64,000 bases of DNA from Biomphalaria glabrata (GCF_947242115.1 NC_074711.1:6727934-6791933), one strand, 5' to 3'; counted from the stretch's first letter, positions 11,913-23,420 are shown. The notes: generated by a model from the letters alone, not told the origin. Numbers and translations: made by a program.

Positions 11913-11993
11913 TTAACTCGTTCTCTCCTAACCGACGATACAAACGTTGATTCCATCAGAATGTGGTAAATAATTACGGAGAGAAAGAGTTAA
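11913..11993. mobile_element. 81-bp TTAA-flanked MITE
   Basis: Ends TTAACTCGTTCTCTCC and GGAGAGAAAGAGTTAA are inverted repeats (15 of 16 match), with TTAA at both borders. TTAA duplication is typical of piggyBac and Kolobok superfamilies, but no transposase is present to decide. A longer relative lies at 17,322-17,597. Confidence 0.7.
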
Positions 11994-12126
11994 TATGTAG
12001 AGAATCGCTTTGCGTCCGGGGTCCTTAAGCTCGAGACGTCTAGCTGAGGGGGGGGGGGGCTAGTGATATATTTAACACATTTTCAAATTACACGTGTTTA
12101 TTAGTAAATTTTCATCTAATTCAAGT

Positions 12127-12320
12127 CAGTGTTTCCCAAACTGTGCTCCGCGGAACCCTAGTGTTCCGCGAGTTCTGAATAGGTGTTCTACAAACTACTT
12201 GAATAATTAACTAGTAGGCCACCACGTGAATTAATCTCTTTAAAAAAAAAAGCAAAGAGTTCCGCTTAATACTCAGAATGTGCGAAGTGTTCCGTTAAGG
12301 AAAAAGTTTGGGAAACACTT
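12127..12320. mobile_element. hAT-type MITE, 194 bp
   Basis: Ends CAGTGTTTCCCAAACTGTG and AGTTTGGGAAACACTT are inverted repeats, with the last base changed from G. Flanks ATTCAAGT (12,119-12,126) and ATTTAAGT (12,321-12,328) are an 8-bp duplication with one mismatch. The terminal sequence is shared with the 9,892 element but the interior is different ('ctccgcggaaccc', 'gttccgcg'). Confidence 0.88.
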
Positions 12321-12328
12321 ATTTAAGT

Positions 12329-13423
12329 TATTAGAAAAGTATTCTGCGAAAATATTCTATTACTTCAACCAGCCAGAATTAATCATCGTCTTTTTAATTG
12401 TTTTTTATGTAAAACAACAACCACACACTTCCATACTGACTTCACACAGTCTGTGCAATCAGTTTCTTTCCTATGTCGTAGCTCTTCTCTTTGTGAAATG
12501 AATTTTATACTGTCGAGAACTACAGCCTACCGCGGCCGAAAAAAAGTAACAATTGGATCACTGACTTAAGTGACTTTCTCCTTTTGCGTTAAGATTAAAG
12601 GGAAGACAAAAAAAAGTGGGGTGAAGGAAAGAAGAGCTCCAACTTCAAACAGATTAAGAGACCCTGGCCGTCAAGTCAACAATGGACGAGATAAAGTGAA
12701 TTCTAGATTGGTAGCAGACTGACGTCATTGATGCTAGGGGACTCGTGCTAAAATTACTTCTATTACAAAATTAAGAAAATGAAGAAATAAAATTAAATAA
12801 ACCATGTATTTACAAGTGTTAATATGAGCAGGGGGTGTGTCTTAGATTTCTAATGAGTTTATTGGCTGAAAAAGTTAAAACGAAACAGAGGCTGAAAATG
12901 CCAATATGGTCTCATCCAATGACATAAGTGCAAGATTTGAATACATATAATCAGAGGATGGTGATATAGCTAACTATTGCGCTGACTTGTAATAAGTATG
13001 TTCCTCTTGGCTGTAACTATATATGAGCTGGTAAAACGTGACATAAATCAAAGTAAAAACGAAACCAACATGTGTTTTTCTTGGACTAGGCTGAAGTGGT
13101 TGTTTTATGGAATGGAAAGGAAACACTTCGTCCTAATCCATATCCACATGAACGTAAGCCGCACTGGGAGAGTAATTGCCGCTATCCAACATGGAGACAT
13201 TTTGTTTAGGATTAACAACAAGTATGATGACTATAAACTGAAAACAATGCGATGGCCTTGCGGAAGGGGAGCTAAGCTAAGACTATAATTAGACACAAAA
13301 ATTGTTTATCTTAAATCAGGATGTCATAATTATGAAACTGGTGTATAGAATAAGGGGGGAAACAGTGAAAATAAAATAATAGAGGGAAAAAATAGCATTG
13401 AACATTAAATAACATTAAATCCT
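12329..13423. other. No gene recognised
   Basis: AT-rich with no repeat family recognised. The open frames at 12,280-12,501 (overlapping the MITE end) and 12,998-13,288 show no domain or coding bias that I can defend. Confidence 0.5.
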
Positions 13424-13690
13424 TTGAAAAAAAAAAGTTTTCAAGCAAAGGCTAATTTGATATTTGTACAAAGCTTGTATCAACTCACTCTGTCTGGTAA
13501 AAAATTCTACAAATGCTCCTTCTTCCCTAGTGCTATTAGAGCATGGAATGGGTTGCCTAAGCTAGCCAGGAAAACCAGTGACTTAGTAGAATTTAAGTCA
13601 TTGGTTAATATGCATGACGCGTAGGACGTAATCATCTTCTTTTTTTAAGTAACGTCTGTATTATTTAAGATAAGATAAGAATTTCCGTTA
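13424..13690 (+). pseudogene. LINE reverse-transcriptase C-terminal fragment
   Basis: A 66-codon plus-strand frame ends with the signature KCSFFPSAIRAWNGLP, then a conserved F-K-S-L tail and stop at 13,624. The 'FFP..IR.WN.LP' pattern is the usual extreme C-terminus of non-LTR retrotransposon ORF2 proteins (Jockey/CR1/RTE-like groups). Only this end is present, as expected of a 5'-truncated copy, and the reverse transcriptase core and endonuclease are absent. The region after the stop ('gtaggacgtaatcatcttct', then 'aagataagataag') is the 3' untranslated end, also seen inverted near 8,640-8,670. The family within the non-LTR group cannot be fixed from 60 residues. Confidence 0.75.
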
Positions 13691-13984
13691 TATGATTATT
13701 TCTGTCTCTATTTTCTATGAAGACACAGTCTTGGCTATAATGTTTGGCACCTAAAAAGCTTAGCAAATTTTTTTTAGAAAAGTGACTTTATCAAAATATA
13801 AAGCCTCCACCACATCAGAAGCTCTTTTAAGAGGTTGTAAGAAGGGCCTACAACCTGTCTGTAGAAATAAATTATATAGAGCTACAGAAAATCAGAAGTC
13901 GTAATGTTTCGGTCGACAAATGAAGTGTTGAAGTCAAACTCTACATTTAAAACGTTGATCTTTTTTTAAAGTAAAACAAAAAAT

Positions 13985-14050
13985 GGAAAATACTGCATTC
14001 CTCATTAATCTTTCGACTCGACTGCCAGCCTTATTTATTAAACACTTTAA
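13985..14050 (+). repeat. Short dispersed repeat with TTA-rich tail
   Basis: 'atactgcattcctcattaat' followed by 'cgactcg' and 'agccttatttatta'. The same order occurs at 32,655-32,720 and 62,020-62,085, in both cases ending in (TTA)n. Probably a small retroposed element or the end of a larger one. Confidence 0.65.
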
Positions 14051-14420
14051 ATTATGAATAGCTCTGCATTTTTTAATAACAATAAAAAAATATATATATA
14101 TATTCAGTGATTAACTGGCAATAATTGGGTTACTAAAATTTAATAAAATGAGTTGCATAATTACATCAACAGTAGCCTATATGCATTACTTAACATTATA
14201 TTGATACTATAATTTATTTTCCACTTCCCTGACTTCCCAGAGAAAAGAAAAAAACGACAACTCCTTCTCCAGTAGGATAATCTCTTTCATTTATAGTCTA
14301 AACACAATTTAAAACTTTGTTACCTACAGTTACAGATTAACTTGCTAACTTAACTATCTAATAGGCCTAATCTAATGATTCTATTCCAATCAACAAATGA
14401 GTCAAGCGTGAGATAAATGA
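14051..14420. other. No gene recognised
   Basis: AT-rich DNA with a short (TA)n run at 14,091-14,102. Nothing else seen. Confidence 0.5.
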
Positions 14421-15270
14421 AAACTCTTAAATTTTTAGATATATATTTATAGAACTATGTAAGTATATAGGCCCGAATATACGGTACGAATATATTTAAA
14501 TAAGAGTGTAATAAAATCCATATTTCGTATATTAATAATATTATAGAATTGGTAGATCTAGGTCTAATTTTTGCCTTATAGATTAGTTTTTAGAAATTTA
14601 GATCTAGTACTTTTTTTACTAGTAGATCTAAATCAGACTACTTTTAAGTCTAAGTTAAGGTTTAAGTTAAAGCTATGTGCCTAGTGTTGTACGGGGTTGT
14701 GACTCTAGATTCAAACTAAATATAATCGTATACTACAATAACTACATTAAATGAGCTCAACATTCACATTGTAATAATTTTTTTTTTCCCATATTGGGCC
14801 TATTTAGGGACGACTATAGGTCAATAATCACTAAGTGTATAGATAGAGTATATAATTTTAAACTTTGTTTTTCTAGATCTAGGCCCAGCACCTCGATCGG
14901 ATCAGTCTAAATAGATAGGTCTTATCTCTAAATATCCAATACTACTATTACTAGATCTAGACTTCATCTAATTGGATTTAGATCTAAATTTAGGTCTACT
15001 TCGTACATCATTAATGATCTGAGAAAAGAACTCTGCTCTTGATCAAAAGCAGTAGATCTAGAACTAGAATAAGCCTGAAGCAGTAACATAAGCCATAAAT
15101 TGCGTAACTTGACTAAAACGAAACATGTGAACTGAGGCGCGCGGTACTGCGTGGGGTGAAACGCTGTTCGCTTGACTAGATCAAGAATAAGCCGACAAAC
15201 AGTAGATCTAACATGCAAAGCCATACATTGCGTGATTTGACCTAATTTCCCCAACTCTAACATCCACTTT
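14421..15270. repeat. AGATCT-rich low-complexity region
   Basis: Dispersed AGATCTA/TAGATCT palindromic motifs at about 14,550, 14,600, 14,620, 14,875, 14,950, 15,050 and 15,205. A local duplication is visible: 'aagccataaattgcgtaact', 'aagccatacattgcgtgatt' and 'aagccataaactgaaaaatt' precede similar 'tgacctaatttcc' blocks (15,090-15,380). The minus-strand frame 15,263-14,964 is not supported as a gene. Confidence 0.6.
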
Positions 15271-16480
15271 TTATAAATTGGCGTGTTTTAGTCGCCTTTG
15301 TTTTTAGAAACTAGCATTCCTGTAAAAAGGAATAGGGAAATACGCTAAGCCATAAACTGAAAAATTTGACCTAATTTCCCTTAAACTACGTCATCGACCT
15401 TGGTTGTCTGGGAAATACTGATCTCGAATGGCTTCGAGATTGTGAAATTTAATAGTCCCTAAAACGCACATTAAATTGCTAAATAATTACAAAGAATATA
15501 TGTCTAATATTTCGTATGTATGTTTTTTAAGCATTATGAAACTTAAAAAAAGTATTACACCGGTTTCCGCGTCTGACCCCAAAACCTCTTCAGTTGGTCT
15601 TTAAGGTCTGCCTGACGATCAACTCTAAAATATTAACTATAAGCGTCTACGTGAGAAGTGAAGTATGCCTCCCGGCTCGGAGTTTTGACGTCCGACCGAA
15701 ACTTTGCCTCAGGCCTTGGGTTGAGTATCTATCTGCAAGTCAGGCTGAAGGCGGGATTTTGATTGGGGTGGACTGCTACCTACACGGCATGGCATTCTGC
15801 GAATAATAAATTGGTCACGTGATCTGGTGCTAGGAGGATGGCTGTGATGTCTTCTTTGACCCCCAGATCCCCTCTCATCCCTCCCGACCTCAGAATGCGT
15901 GCTGTGATATTCTCTTCACTGGGGGTTATTGAAACAGGCCAGATCCACGGCGAAATGTCAGACCAGAAGTCCAGTGCTATTGTCTGCCATCCTGGCCCCT
16001 GTTTGATATACTATGGCATGCATAACATTACAGGATTCCGTGTGTGTCTTGTTTTGATGGCTTTGTATCTAGTTGACACGATGTATATTGCCAATGTTGT
16101 TGTTGGTTTCGTTGTCATTGTGTTTATCCCCCCCCCATGCCTCTTTGTTATTATCATTGTGTATTTTATTTGTCATTAGGCCTACGTGTGAAGTTATTGT
16201 GTATATTGAAAATAACATTTAATTGTACGGCGCTTAAGGACACTGCGTTTTCAGGCTGGGCTTTTTTTATTTAGATGTAAATACATGGCGGAAGAAAAAC
16301 CATAAATTGTTAGCAAGCAGTGTACAAAATAAAGGACTAGATTATAATGTTTTCTAAAATGTATATGACAATTTTTTTTATTATTATTATTATTTTGTTT
16401 TTTATATTTTAGTCCAATTTGTTACGCTCTTCCGTTTTAGCACTAAATGATTTCAATATGGAAAAAGCGTTAGGCTTTTA
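15271..16480. other. GC-richer block, no gene recognised
   Basis: 15,560-16,060 is clearly richer in GC than its flanks and has two plus-strand frames (15,594-15,806 and 15,838-16,179). Neither shows a domain I recognise. It may be a piece of a repeat or an untranslated exon. The rest is AT-rich. Confidence 0.4.
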
Positions 16481-16488
16481 CCATAGAC

Positions 16489-16491
<3 letters not shown>

Positions 16492-16581
<90 letters not shown>
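16492..16581. repeat. (TA)n microsatellite, about 45 repeats
   Basis: Uninterrupted TA dinucleotides. The predicted frame through it is an artefact. Confidence 0.98.
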
Positions 16582-16583
<2 letters not shown>

Positions 16584-17084
16584 CATATGCCTGTGACTTT
16601 TACTCTATTACAAAAAGGGGGGGGGTGCAGTTTAAAGCTTATTTCAAACTCAATACGAATGTATGTGGCATAGGGTTAAAACAAAACTAAAAGAATTTCT
16701 TACAGTATAAAATAACATTATGAGAAAGAAATGACTCTAATTCTATGATTCGCTTTTGTTTTTCAATTATTTGAATGATTTTAATTTATATATAACCATG
16801 GCTTAATACTCGTCCTTATAATTATTGAACTTATAACTATCGGCACATTCAATCTTAGTAAGTACATTCAACTTTGAATTTATTTTCAAATAATAATTAG
16901 TGTTATTGTCAGAAGGGAAAGAAATTCAATAATAAATCAATTGTTATCAATGAATACAAAGAAAGGCTAATTACCATATGCACATAATAGATTTATTCAA
17001 CACAGGAAGTCGCTCAATAAAGTTTTTATTTAATAATTTAATAGCCAAAGATACACATAGATATGTGTATCACTTTAATTGCGT

Positions 17085-17260
17085 TTGTTAGTTTTACAAG
17101 TGTCGTGTGTTCCTTCAGATGCTGAAGAGAATTACATCCCAGGCCAAACTTCCCGCAGGACGACGGGGGGATGGTGGCGAATAGGTTCGAACCCGTAGCC
17201 ATCGAGACCATCGAACCACAGTCCAGTAGGCGAGAGAAATAGTAGAAGGGAAACAAAGGG
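17085..17260 (-). mobile_element. Second tRNA-like SINE type
   Basis: On the minus strand a head containing 'actggactgtggttcgatgg' and the B-box-like GGGTTCGAACC (near 17,195-17,185) is followed by a body 'ggcctgggatgtaattctct'. A decayed copy of the body ('agagattacatcctagcc') is at 32,396-32,420. The internal Pol III B box and the dispersed body suggest a SINE distinct from the 47,067 family. Confidence 0.5.
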
Positions 17261-17321
17261 AAGTAATCCCGTTTAAAAATTTAACCAGTGTGCTGCTGCC
17301 ACGTCTTTAGTCATATGTTAA

Positions 17322-17597
17322 TTAACTCTATCCCTCCGTAATTATTGTTCTCGTTCCGATAGTATTATTTGTTTTGCTCATTTGTATTTCACTCTCCTGT
17401 TACGATTAAACTTCAACAACTTTTTTTTTTTGTTTGCTATCAGATAATGTTCTATTTGGTAATGAACTCTAGGAGAATGCATGCTCTTTTTACACATCAC
17501 ATATTAAAGTTTATAAATCCAAAAATCAATTTAGTTTAATTAATGGGGGGGGGGTCAAATCAACGTTGGCATCGTCGTTCAGGAGAGAAAGAGTTAA
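17322..17597. mobile_element. TTAA-flanked MITE, 276 bp
   Basis: Ends TTAACTCTATCCCTCCGTAA and GGAGAGAAAGAGTTAA are inverted repeats related to the 81-bp element at 11,913. Borders are TTAA on both sides. The interior has 'atcaacgttggcatcgtcgt', similar to 'acgatacaaacgttgatt' in the short relative read in the other orientation. The frame at 17,543-17,770 crosses its right end and is not called. Confidence 0.65.
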
Positions 17598-17781
17598 AAT
17601 GTGAACTGAGTGGAAAATATGAGACCAAATATCTATCTTATGAGCTGGAGAGGTTCCTTCAAAGAAGATCATTACGTCATACGCGTAGTGGCGATGTTTA
17701 CTCTAAACTAAACAATGTCAAGGACGGTCACATTCAAGTTCACTTCCGCCAACAAAATAACAAGCATTGAGCTAGCAGTAT

Positions 17782-18015
17782 GGGGCGGATGATGTAAAGG
17801 TCACCTGCTTCTGTGGCCCACGGTTAACGAGAATGCCATGTGGCCAGCACAACGACCAACCGCCTTTACTTTTCCCCAACTAATGTCAGGTACCCATTAG
17901 AGCTGAGTGGACTCAGAGGCGCCCAAGGATCCTGAAATGAAAAATCCCAGTCTTCACCAGGATTCGAACCCGGAACCCCCGGTTCGGAAGCCAAGCGCCT
18001 CTGCATTGATCTATG
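17782..18015 (-). mobile_element. tRNA-headed SINE, well preserved
   Basis: Reverse-complement copy of the family at 47,067. On the minus strand the B box GGGTTCGAATCC lies near 17,970. The body reads through 'gcgcctctgagtccactcag' and 'atgggtacctgacattag' to the tail 'tttacatcatccgcccc' near 17,785. The plus-strand frame at 17,907-18,101 is a shadow of it. Confidence 0.88.
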
Positions 18016-18310
18016 GTTTTAACACTATCCCAATACGAAGCAGTTGGTCTTCATATCAATTCTTCTTCATAACCGCTAATTATCCGCCCATTTGTTTTTA
18101 GATAATTTTGTAAGTCTTACAGAGAAAGTCTGATGATTCATTCCTATTGAAATTCAGAAGCCAAGCGCATTTGCATTGAGCTATAGTTTTAACACTATCC
18201 CAATACGAAGCAGTTGGTCTTCATATCAATTCTTCTTCTTTACCGCTAATTAGCCTCCCATTTATTTTTAGATAATTTTGTCTTACAGAGATGATTGAAA
18301 TTCTTGTGTG
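17987..18310. repeat. 170-bp tandem duplication
   Basis: 17,987-18,156 is repeated from 18,157. Shared runs include 'gaagccaagcgc', 'tttaacactatcccaatacg' and 'agcagttggtcttcatatca'. The duplicated segment includes the SINE head end, so it happened after SINE insertion. The second copy has small deletions near its end. Confidence 0.93.
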
Positions 18311-18989
18311 CTATAAACAGAAGACTTTGAGAATTTCATTCCTTGAAATGTATTTGCACCTTTAAACAACAAAAAAAGACAAAGTTAAGGTAGCTATTTA
18401 CAGTTTCTTTTTTGGTTTGAATGAAAATCTCCCAAACCAAAAATAAAAAACGGACTGTAGAACATTTTAGTTCTACTAGTAATAACAAAATAAGATGCGG
18501 AGATAATACACATTACATAGTATCAATTTTATATATAATTTTAACTTAAGCAACTTTTTATATATATAAACTGTAAGAATATTTTGTAGCCATGCTTGTG
18601 TAGTGTGTACGTGACGTCTCAGTTGGGAAGCAAACATTGGGACAATGTTGGTTGCACTGACCCTTACAAGTGTTGGGCTCGAAAATGTTAAATATCACCA
18701 AGGCTATCATGAAAATGTTAACTGACACTTCCGGTCCGCTGGGAAACGAAACAATAAAGAATTAATCAGAGCTTAGCATAAATCTATACAGTAGGGCTTG
18801 CAAACAAATAAAAAAGTAGAATGACCTCACGCGTAGATGTTGATTGCAGTGTAGCTGTAACATATTTTTTTGGAGGTTAAGCTTTCTATTGTCTATTTAT
18901 TACACTATTTGAATGAAGCTGTGATGTGAGCTCCCAACACGAGAATTAATGTCATCATTTTATTAAGAAAGTCTAGGTCACTAGAATAA
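18311..18989. other. No gene recognised; one imperfect hairpin
   Basis: An imperfect inverted repeat at about 18,394-18,460 pairs 'tacagtttcttttttggttt' with 'aaaccaaaaataaaaaacgg'. Otherwise AT-rich DNA without a recognised element. Confidence 0.45.
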
Positions 18990-19735
18990 TCTAGAAAATT
19001 GAAATAAGTAATTATTTTAAAAAAATACTTCAAAAAAAAAGCTTATAATAAGTGTAAATGAATCAATTTGTATATGTATTACTGACTGAGCATATAAATC
19101 TGTGAGCTAAAATATTTTTACCGTCTTTCTTTAGTTTTCTCAATGCGCTATGATACTATCACTTGTCTGGACCAGTTGTGAAAGGGAAAGGGAGGAAGGC
19201 GGTATCTATGTCAATGTTTACATGAGCGTATTTTAAATGCGTTAAAAAAAAATGTTCACCCAAGGCTCAATTGGAATAATTCTACTTATACCACCACATC
19301 TGTCAAGTACGATTTCTTTTCCTTGTTCATGATACCAAACAAAATAATTAATTACCAATAGTTAAGTATTGATTGGGCTTTTTTTTATTGACTATGTGTT
19401 GTCATGTAAACAGTGGCGTAGCTATGGATTCGTGGGGCCCGGTGGCTTTACCTCTTTAGGGGCCCCTGAATTTTTACATTCGACATTATGACACGAATAA
19501 ATGGCATAATATTTAATGCAAAAACAAATTTCGGACACTTATTTGGGGGCCCCCCTCAAGTGGAGGCCCGGATGGATTTTCAAATTTAAACAGCCCCCCT
19601 CCCCCACCCTAGCTACCCCACTGCAGGTAAAAGAAATAATTGTGCAGAATTTCAACTTAATCCGAGATTGGGTGTGAGAGAAATAGCGTGTATAAACTTT
19701 TGACCAGACAGACAGAGTTGATATAAGCTTTGTAA
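18990..19735 (+). repeat. Family X dispersed repeat, copy c, interrupted
   Basis: Aligns to 11,020-11,580 on both sides of a MITE at 19,411-19,623. Left part carries 'cacttgtctggaccagttgt' and 'catctgtcaagtacgattt'. Right part carries 'aattgtgcagaatttcaact' and 'gacagagttgatataagctt'. Confidence 0.88.
19411..19623. mobile_element. hAT-type MITE, 213 bp, nested in family X
   Basis: Ends CAGTGGCGTAGCTATGG and CTAGCTACCCCACTG are inverted repeats. Flanks CATGTAAA (19,403-19,410) and CAGGTAAA (19,624-19,631) are an 8-bp duplication with one mismatch. In intact family X the same place reads with a single copy of that octamer. Interior is rich in 'ggggcccc' motifs. Same terminal family as 59,307. 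Confidence 0.92.
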
Positions 19736-20269
19736 AAATGTAAAAAAAAAAATTCTTTATATATAGGTTCAAGCCTGTAAAAAAAAAACAGCAATAAGCT
19801 TGCTCAAGATCTTTAACTACACTGTCTATAAAACAAGTGACTCTAAGCAACAACAAAAAATATTTTACGTTAAAACTTAGCAACCACAGACCTATATAGA
19901 TAGGTTCTTTTCAACCAACCATAAAGATCTAACAATACAATCATAACAATCTTGGGTGTGCCAATTGTCATGACTGTATGTATACAGTAAAATAAAACAC
20001 TCCTTGCCATGCGAGATTATACATCCTCATCACTAGCACTAAAAAAAACAAAAATCCATTATCTTCCTGTGTTGAATCATGAATGTCTTGTAATTCAGCA
20101 TGGCTATGTATACCAGCACTATTGTGTTGGCCTCATTTCACTCATGGAGCTATTAATGTTTATCTCAAAGAAATGTCAATATCGGCCACACAACTGCTAT
20201 GTCCTAAGGAGCTATAGGTACTCCAGACACTTTGGGATAAGCAACGTCACAGGTTCTGCAAGGATGTAA

Positions 20270-20317
20270 CAGGATGTAGCACTGTCAGGATGTAGCACTG
20301 TCAGGATGTAGCACTGT
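20270..20317. repeat. 16-bp tandem repeat, three copies
   Basis: CAGGATGTAGCACTGT three times in perfect register, with a partial copy before it. Confidence 0.95.
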
Positions 20318-20405
20318 GTGATGTAATCTGCCTAAGAATCACTGTCTCCTGATTATTTCCTCATTGTTGACTCCCGAAGCCTTTCTCGAGTTTAGGTATA
20401 GCCCG
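20318..20405. repeat. Dispersed repeat fragment related to 1,861-2,265
   Basis: Shares 'tgcctaagaatcactgtctc' (compare 'ctgcctaaagatcgccgg') and 'cccgaagcctttctcgagtt' with 1,978-2,040. Confidence 0.6.
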
Positions 20406-21756
20406 TTTTAAACACGTACAATTACAAAAACACAACTAGCTAAAAATTCCATTCATTATATTTCTTTTTAATAACTTTGTTCAATAACAGGTTAGATTTT
20501 CTGTCCTACTTTTTTATATGGTAAAAAGATCTTTCGGGAGGTTGATGCAATCTTGGATTCGTTTAAAACTTTTAAAACGTCAAACTGTAAACATTGATCA
20601 TGCTGGTTATTGAAAACAAAACAAAGACAAAGAAAACACAAATAAATCGGCCTACTTACGTTCGGGCGAATTAACTCTTTTGAAAGTCTTTTAGAAGCCA
20701 CCTAAATGACGTCATAGAAAGCATTGCTTGTTGGCAGACGACATTTTTTTTTTTTTCACCTTAAAACCAGCAGTAGAGAATAAGGAAATGTTGCTGTATC
20801 ATTTTCAGTTCTCGGTAATTATGGCGGCAATTCTGAGTTCTGAGGTAGATGTCAGAGACGAATAGTTGAAAGTTTTAAATGCTAGATCTATTTTGGTGTG
20901 CTGTAGATATAAACCGCAGACTCTGTAATAAACTTTTCTTAAAATTTACAACCTTTGATGTGGTTTTTACGATTTTCGATAACTGTTATTGAAAATTATA
21001 AGCTAGAGTCGATAATCCTTAGCCGAATAAAATAAATAGTCGATATCTCTGTGAATAATTTCAGAAATGTCACTAGAGCTAATTAATTGAACCAAGCCAT
21101 TGCTATATGTGCCACCAAGCAAGTGTCGTTTGCGGAGCCTTGTTTTCTGCCGGAAACGTTGATTCACTCCCTTGGTTTATAAAGCTCTCCATCTTTGGCC
21201 GAGAAAAATTAGATTAGTTGGCTTTTATGCGCTTACGTCTTTAGCGGTCCTACAAGAACTTTTTCACCCCCACGGGCATCACTATGTTTTTGTTTTAAGA
21301 TCAGTCAAATTATCTGCCCTTGATTATGTGCCACTATCTTTTCCAGGGTTCTCTCTCTTGGAACGCCCATTCACTAAAAGTTGTGACTCCATAGGCATAG
21401 AGTATCAACGTTGTTGACCCCAAGGCGGAAAGAGACATTGACTAGATATTTTCATACAATCTAATTCGATCAAGCACGTCTTAAAAAAACTATCCCAGTT
21501 CTCTCCCTTCGAGCTTTGTTGCAAGTAAATGACATACTTGACATTCAACTGGCTGTAACTTTTAAACAAACTAAATGCGTCTGCTAGTAAATGCGTCTGC
21601 TAGTAAATGCCTACTTTTTTTTATATAAAATTGTCTTTTGTTTCTGCACTTAATTTTTATGCTTCATCCCCCCCCCCCCCAACCCCACTTCAATGTCTAT
21701 TGTCTCTTGTAAATTGAAAGCAATTACAACGATTTTTCAGTCAACTTTGAACGATG

Positions 21757-21760
21757 CTAA

Positions 21761-21792
<32 letters not shown>
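21757..21792. repeat. (CT)n(AT)n compound microsatellite
   Basis: A CT run passes directly into a TA run. Confidence 0.95.
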
Positions 21793-21793
<1 letters not shown>

Positions 21794-21960
21794 GTTAGGC
21801 GCTTCCGCGGTGTCGAATGCAAGCGAACACAAATGGAGGTAACACTGAACTTAATGCAGAAACCGATAAAACAAGCGAAAGGTCGAACAATCAATAGAGG
21901 TAGTCGACTCAGCTGATGAACATCAAACATGTTTAATAACAATGAAGGGAACCATCGAAT
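21793..21960 (-). mobile_element. Possible LTR end, fossil, uncertain
   Basis: Starts TGTTAGGCGC on the plus strand. On the minus strand it has an ATTAAA-type signal about 150 bases before a CTAACA end, an arrangement seen at the 3' side of some LTRs. No partner LTR, target duplication or internal region was found, so this is a weak suggestion only. Confidence 0.22.
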
Positions 21961-22149
21961 GCCACCTACTTCTAGCCGCTTATAAAATATTTTTTTTATT
22001 TCTACGTTGTTATGAAAGCGTCTTGTTTTTGTCGACTTTTATTTCGTTATGTCTAACAAAAACTTATCCTTATTTTAAGTTCGTCATTGTCACTAAGTAA
22101 AGACTTCTATTTCCGAAACAAATAATTAACTCCTAATAGTGCCATAATA

Positions 22150-22530
22150 ACTGTTAATCTAGTCATGCATGTTAATCAATGATTTAAATTCTGCCAAGTC
22201 ATTGGTTTTCCTGGCTGACTCAGGCAGCCTATTCCATGCTATAATATCACTAAGGAAGAGGGAGCATTTTGTACAAATTTGTCCAAGCATATGGAACAAG
22301 GATTGTGCCTTTATCTTTGTTTCTTTCTGAGTAATTTATTAGTTTTTGTTTTTTGTATTTGAAGATTATGGTTCAGTGTTTTATGTATAATTGCTACTTT
22401 ACGTTTAAGTCTTCTATCCTGAAGGGTTTCTAAATTTAATGAAAGGTGTTACTCTAATCAAATGTGAATATTTGTTTGTTATGAACCTCACTGCTCTATT
22501 TTCAGTTTATTTTTATTGGTTAATAATGAC
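22150..22530 (-). mobile_element. LINE 3'-end fragment
   Basis: 22,165-22,275 is the reverse complement of the ORF2 tail at 13,500-13,625 ('cattggttttcctggctgac', 'cctattccatgctat', 'ttgtacaaatttgtcc'). The stretch to about 22,530 resembles 8,345-8,520 and continues the element on its 5' side. Truncated and decayed. Confidence 0.68.
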
Positions 22531-22759
22531 CCTTAAAGTTGGAGTCGGCCAGATGGCCCGCGGCCAACGTGTCACACCCCAATGGTGCGTGCCTAGCCTA
22601 GTTTACAACGAAAATGTATCACATTTCTTTTTTTCAAGTTTTGGATTTATAAACTTTAATATGTGTTGTGTAAAAAGAACATGCCATCTCCTATATATCA
22701 ATATCAAATATAACATTTTTCTGATAACAAATAAAAAGTTATTGAAGTTTAATCATAAC

Positions 22760-22840
22760 AGGATAGCGGAATACAAATGATCAAAATGAATAATACCATC
22801 GAGATGAGGAAAATAACTACGGAGAGATTTAGTTGTTTAA
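22760..22840. repeat. Partial copy of the TTAA MITE family
   Basis: 'aaaataactacggagagatt' followed by 'tagtt' matches the right part of the 11,913 element ('aataattacggagagaaaga'). No left end was found. Confidence 0.4.
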
Positions 22841-22984
22841 ATTACTCATAACATAAGTAACAACATGGGGACCTACTGCTTATATTCTAAATAATGCTTT
22901 GAACTAAAAAGGTGCTTGCAATTAGAATCGATCACATCTAATTCAATGAATCTGCAGACATTTTACCTTCAATTAATCTTTTGT

Positions 22985-23235
22985 CTGTTGAACCGTTGGG
23001 GCACCACACATGATCTGTCGACCGCATTTGGTGCTTAGAAACCAGTGTCTTGTTCTGGCCTTTCAAATTTCGATAAACAATGAAAAAGATGCTCTCGTCA
23101 TTCGCATGGGACACTCCACCAATTTCACTCGTCCAAAAGTTTTAGCTTCCGGAACAATGTGTTGTCTCATTCAATTGTGTTTAGTTCTGAGGCATCATTT
23201 TTTCTTGAAATGTTGGATGAGAGCAGGCTTAAAAG
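22985..23235. repeat. Dispersed repeat fragment
   Basis: 'gttggggcaccacacatgat' and 'ctgtcgaccgc' recur at 52,137-52,175 as 'gttggggcaccacacacaat' and 'ctgttgactgt'. Class unknown. The 129-codon frame at 23,010-23,399 runs through this and the next repeat and is not called a gene. Confidence 0.55.
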
Positions 23236-23239
23236 CTGA

Positions 23240-23420
23240 TATCAACTCACTCTGCCTGTCTGTCTGTCAGCCTGGTAAAAAGCTTGAACATGTTGTTTTT
23301 TTCCTCCCATTTTCCATTCTCGGATCAAGTTCAAACTTTACACAATTATTCATTGAACCTGACAAGACAAGAGTCAATCAAAAAAAATTAACCAACTAGC
23401 TCATTAATTGTTGGTGATTA
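23240..23420 (-). repeat. Family X-related fragment, minus orientation
   Basis: On the minus strand it carries the equivalent of 'ttaattaactaattggtta' and 'cttgtgttgtcaggt', plus a GTCTGTCTGTC run at its right end, as in 9,160-9,190 and 11,535-11,550. Confidence 0.6.

Larger units (their letters stand above)
19740..21755. other. No gene recognised
   Basis: Contains A and T runs, the 16-bp repeat at 20,270 and the dispersed fragment at 20,318. The frames at 20,009-20,269, 20,492-20,701 and 21,172-21,417 have no recognised domain. Confidence 0.45.

Noticed and set aside
15838-16179. 113-codon plus-strand frame with hydrophobic C-terminus
   Set aside because: Hydrophobic end is driven by T-rich low-complexity sequence; no recognised domain or splice structure.
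16419-16673. Frame with a long YIYIYI run (and a similar one at 47,942-48,178)
   Set aside because: Both are (TA)n microsatellites read through, not membrane proteins.
23010-23399. 129-codon plus-strand frame
   Set aside because: Runs through two unrelated dispersed repeats and contains a GTCTGTCT microsatellite; no domain.
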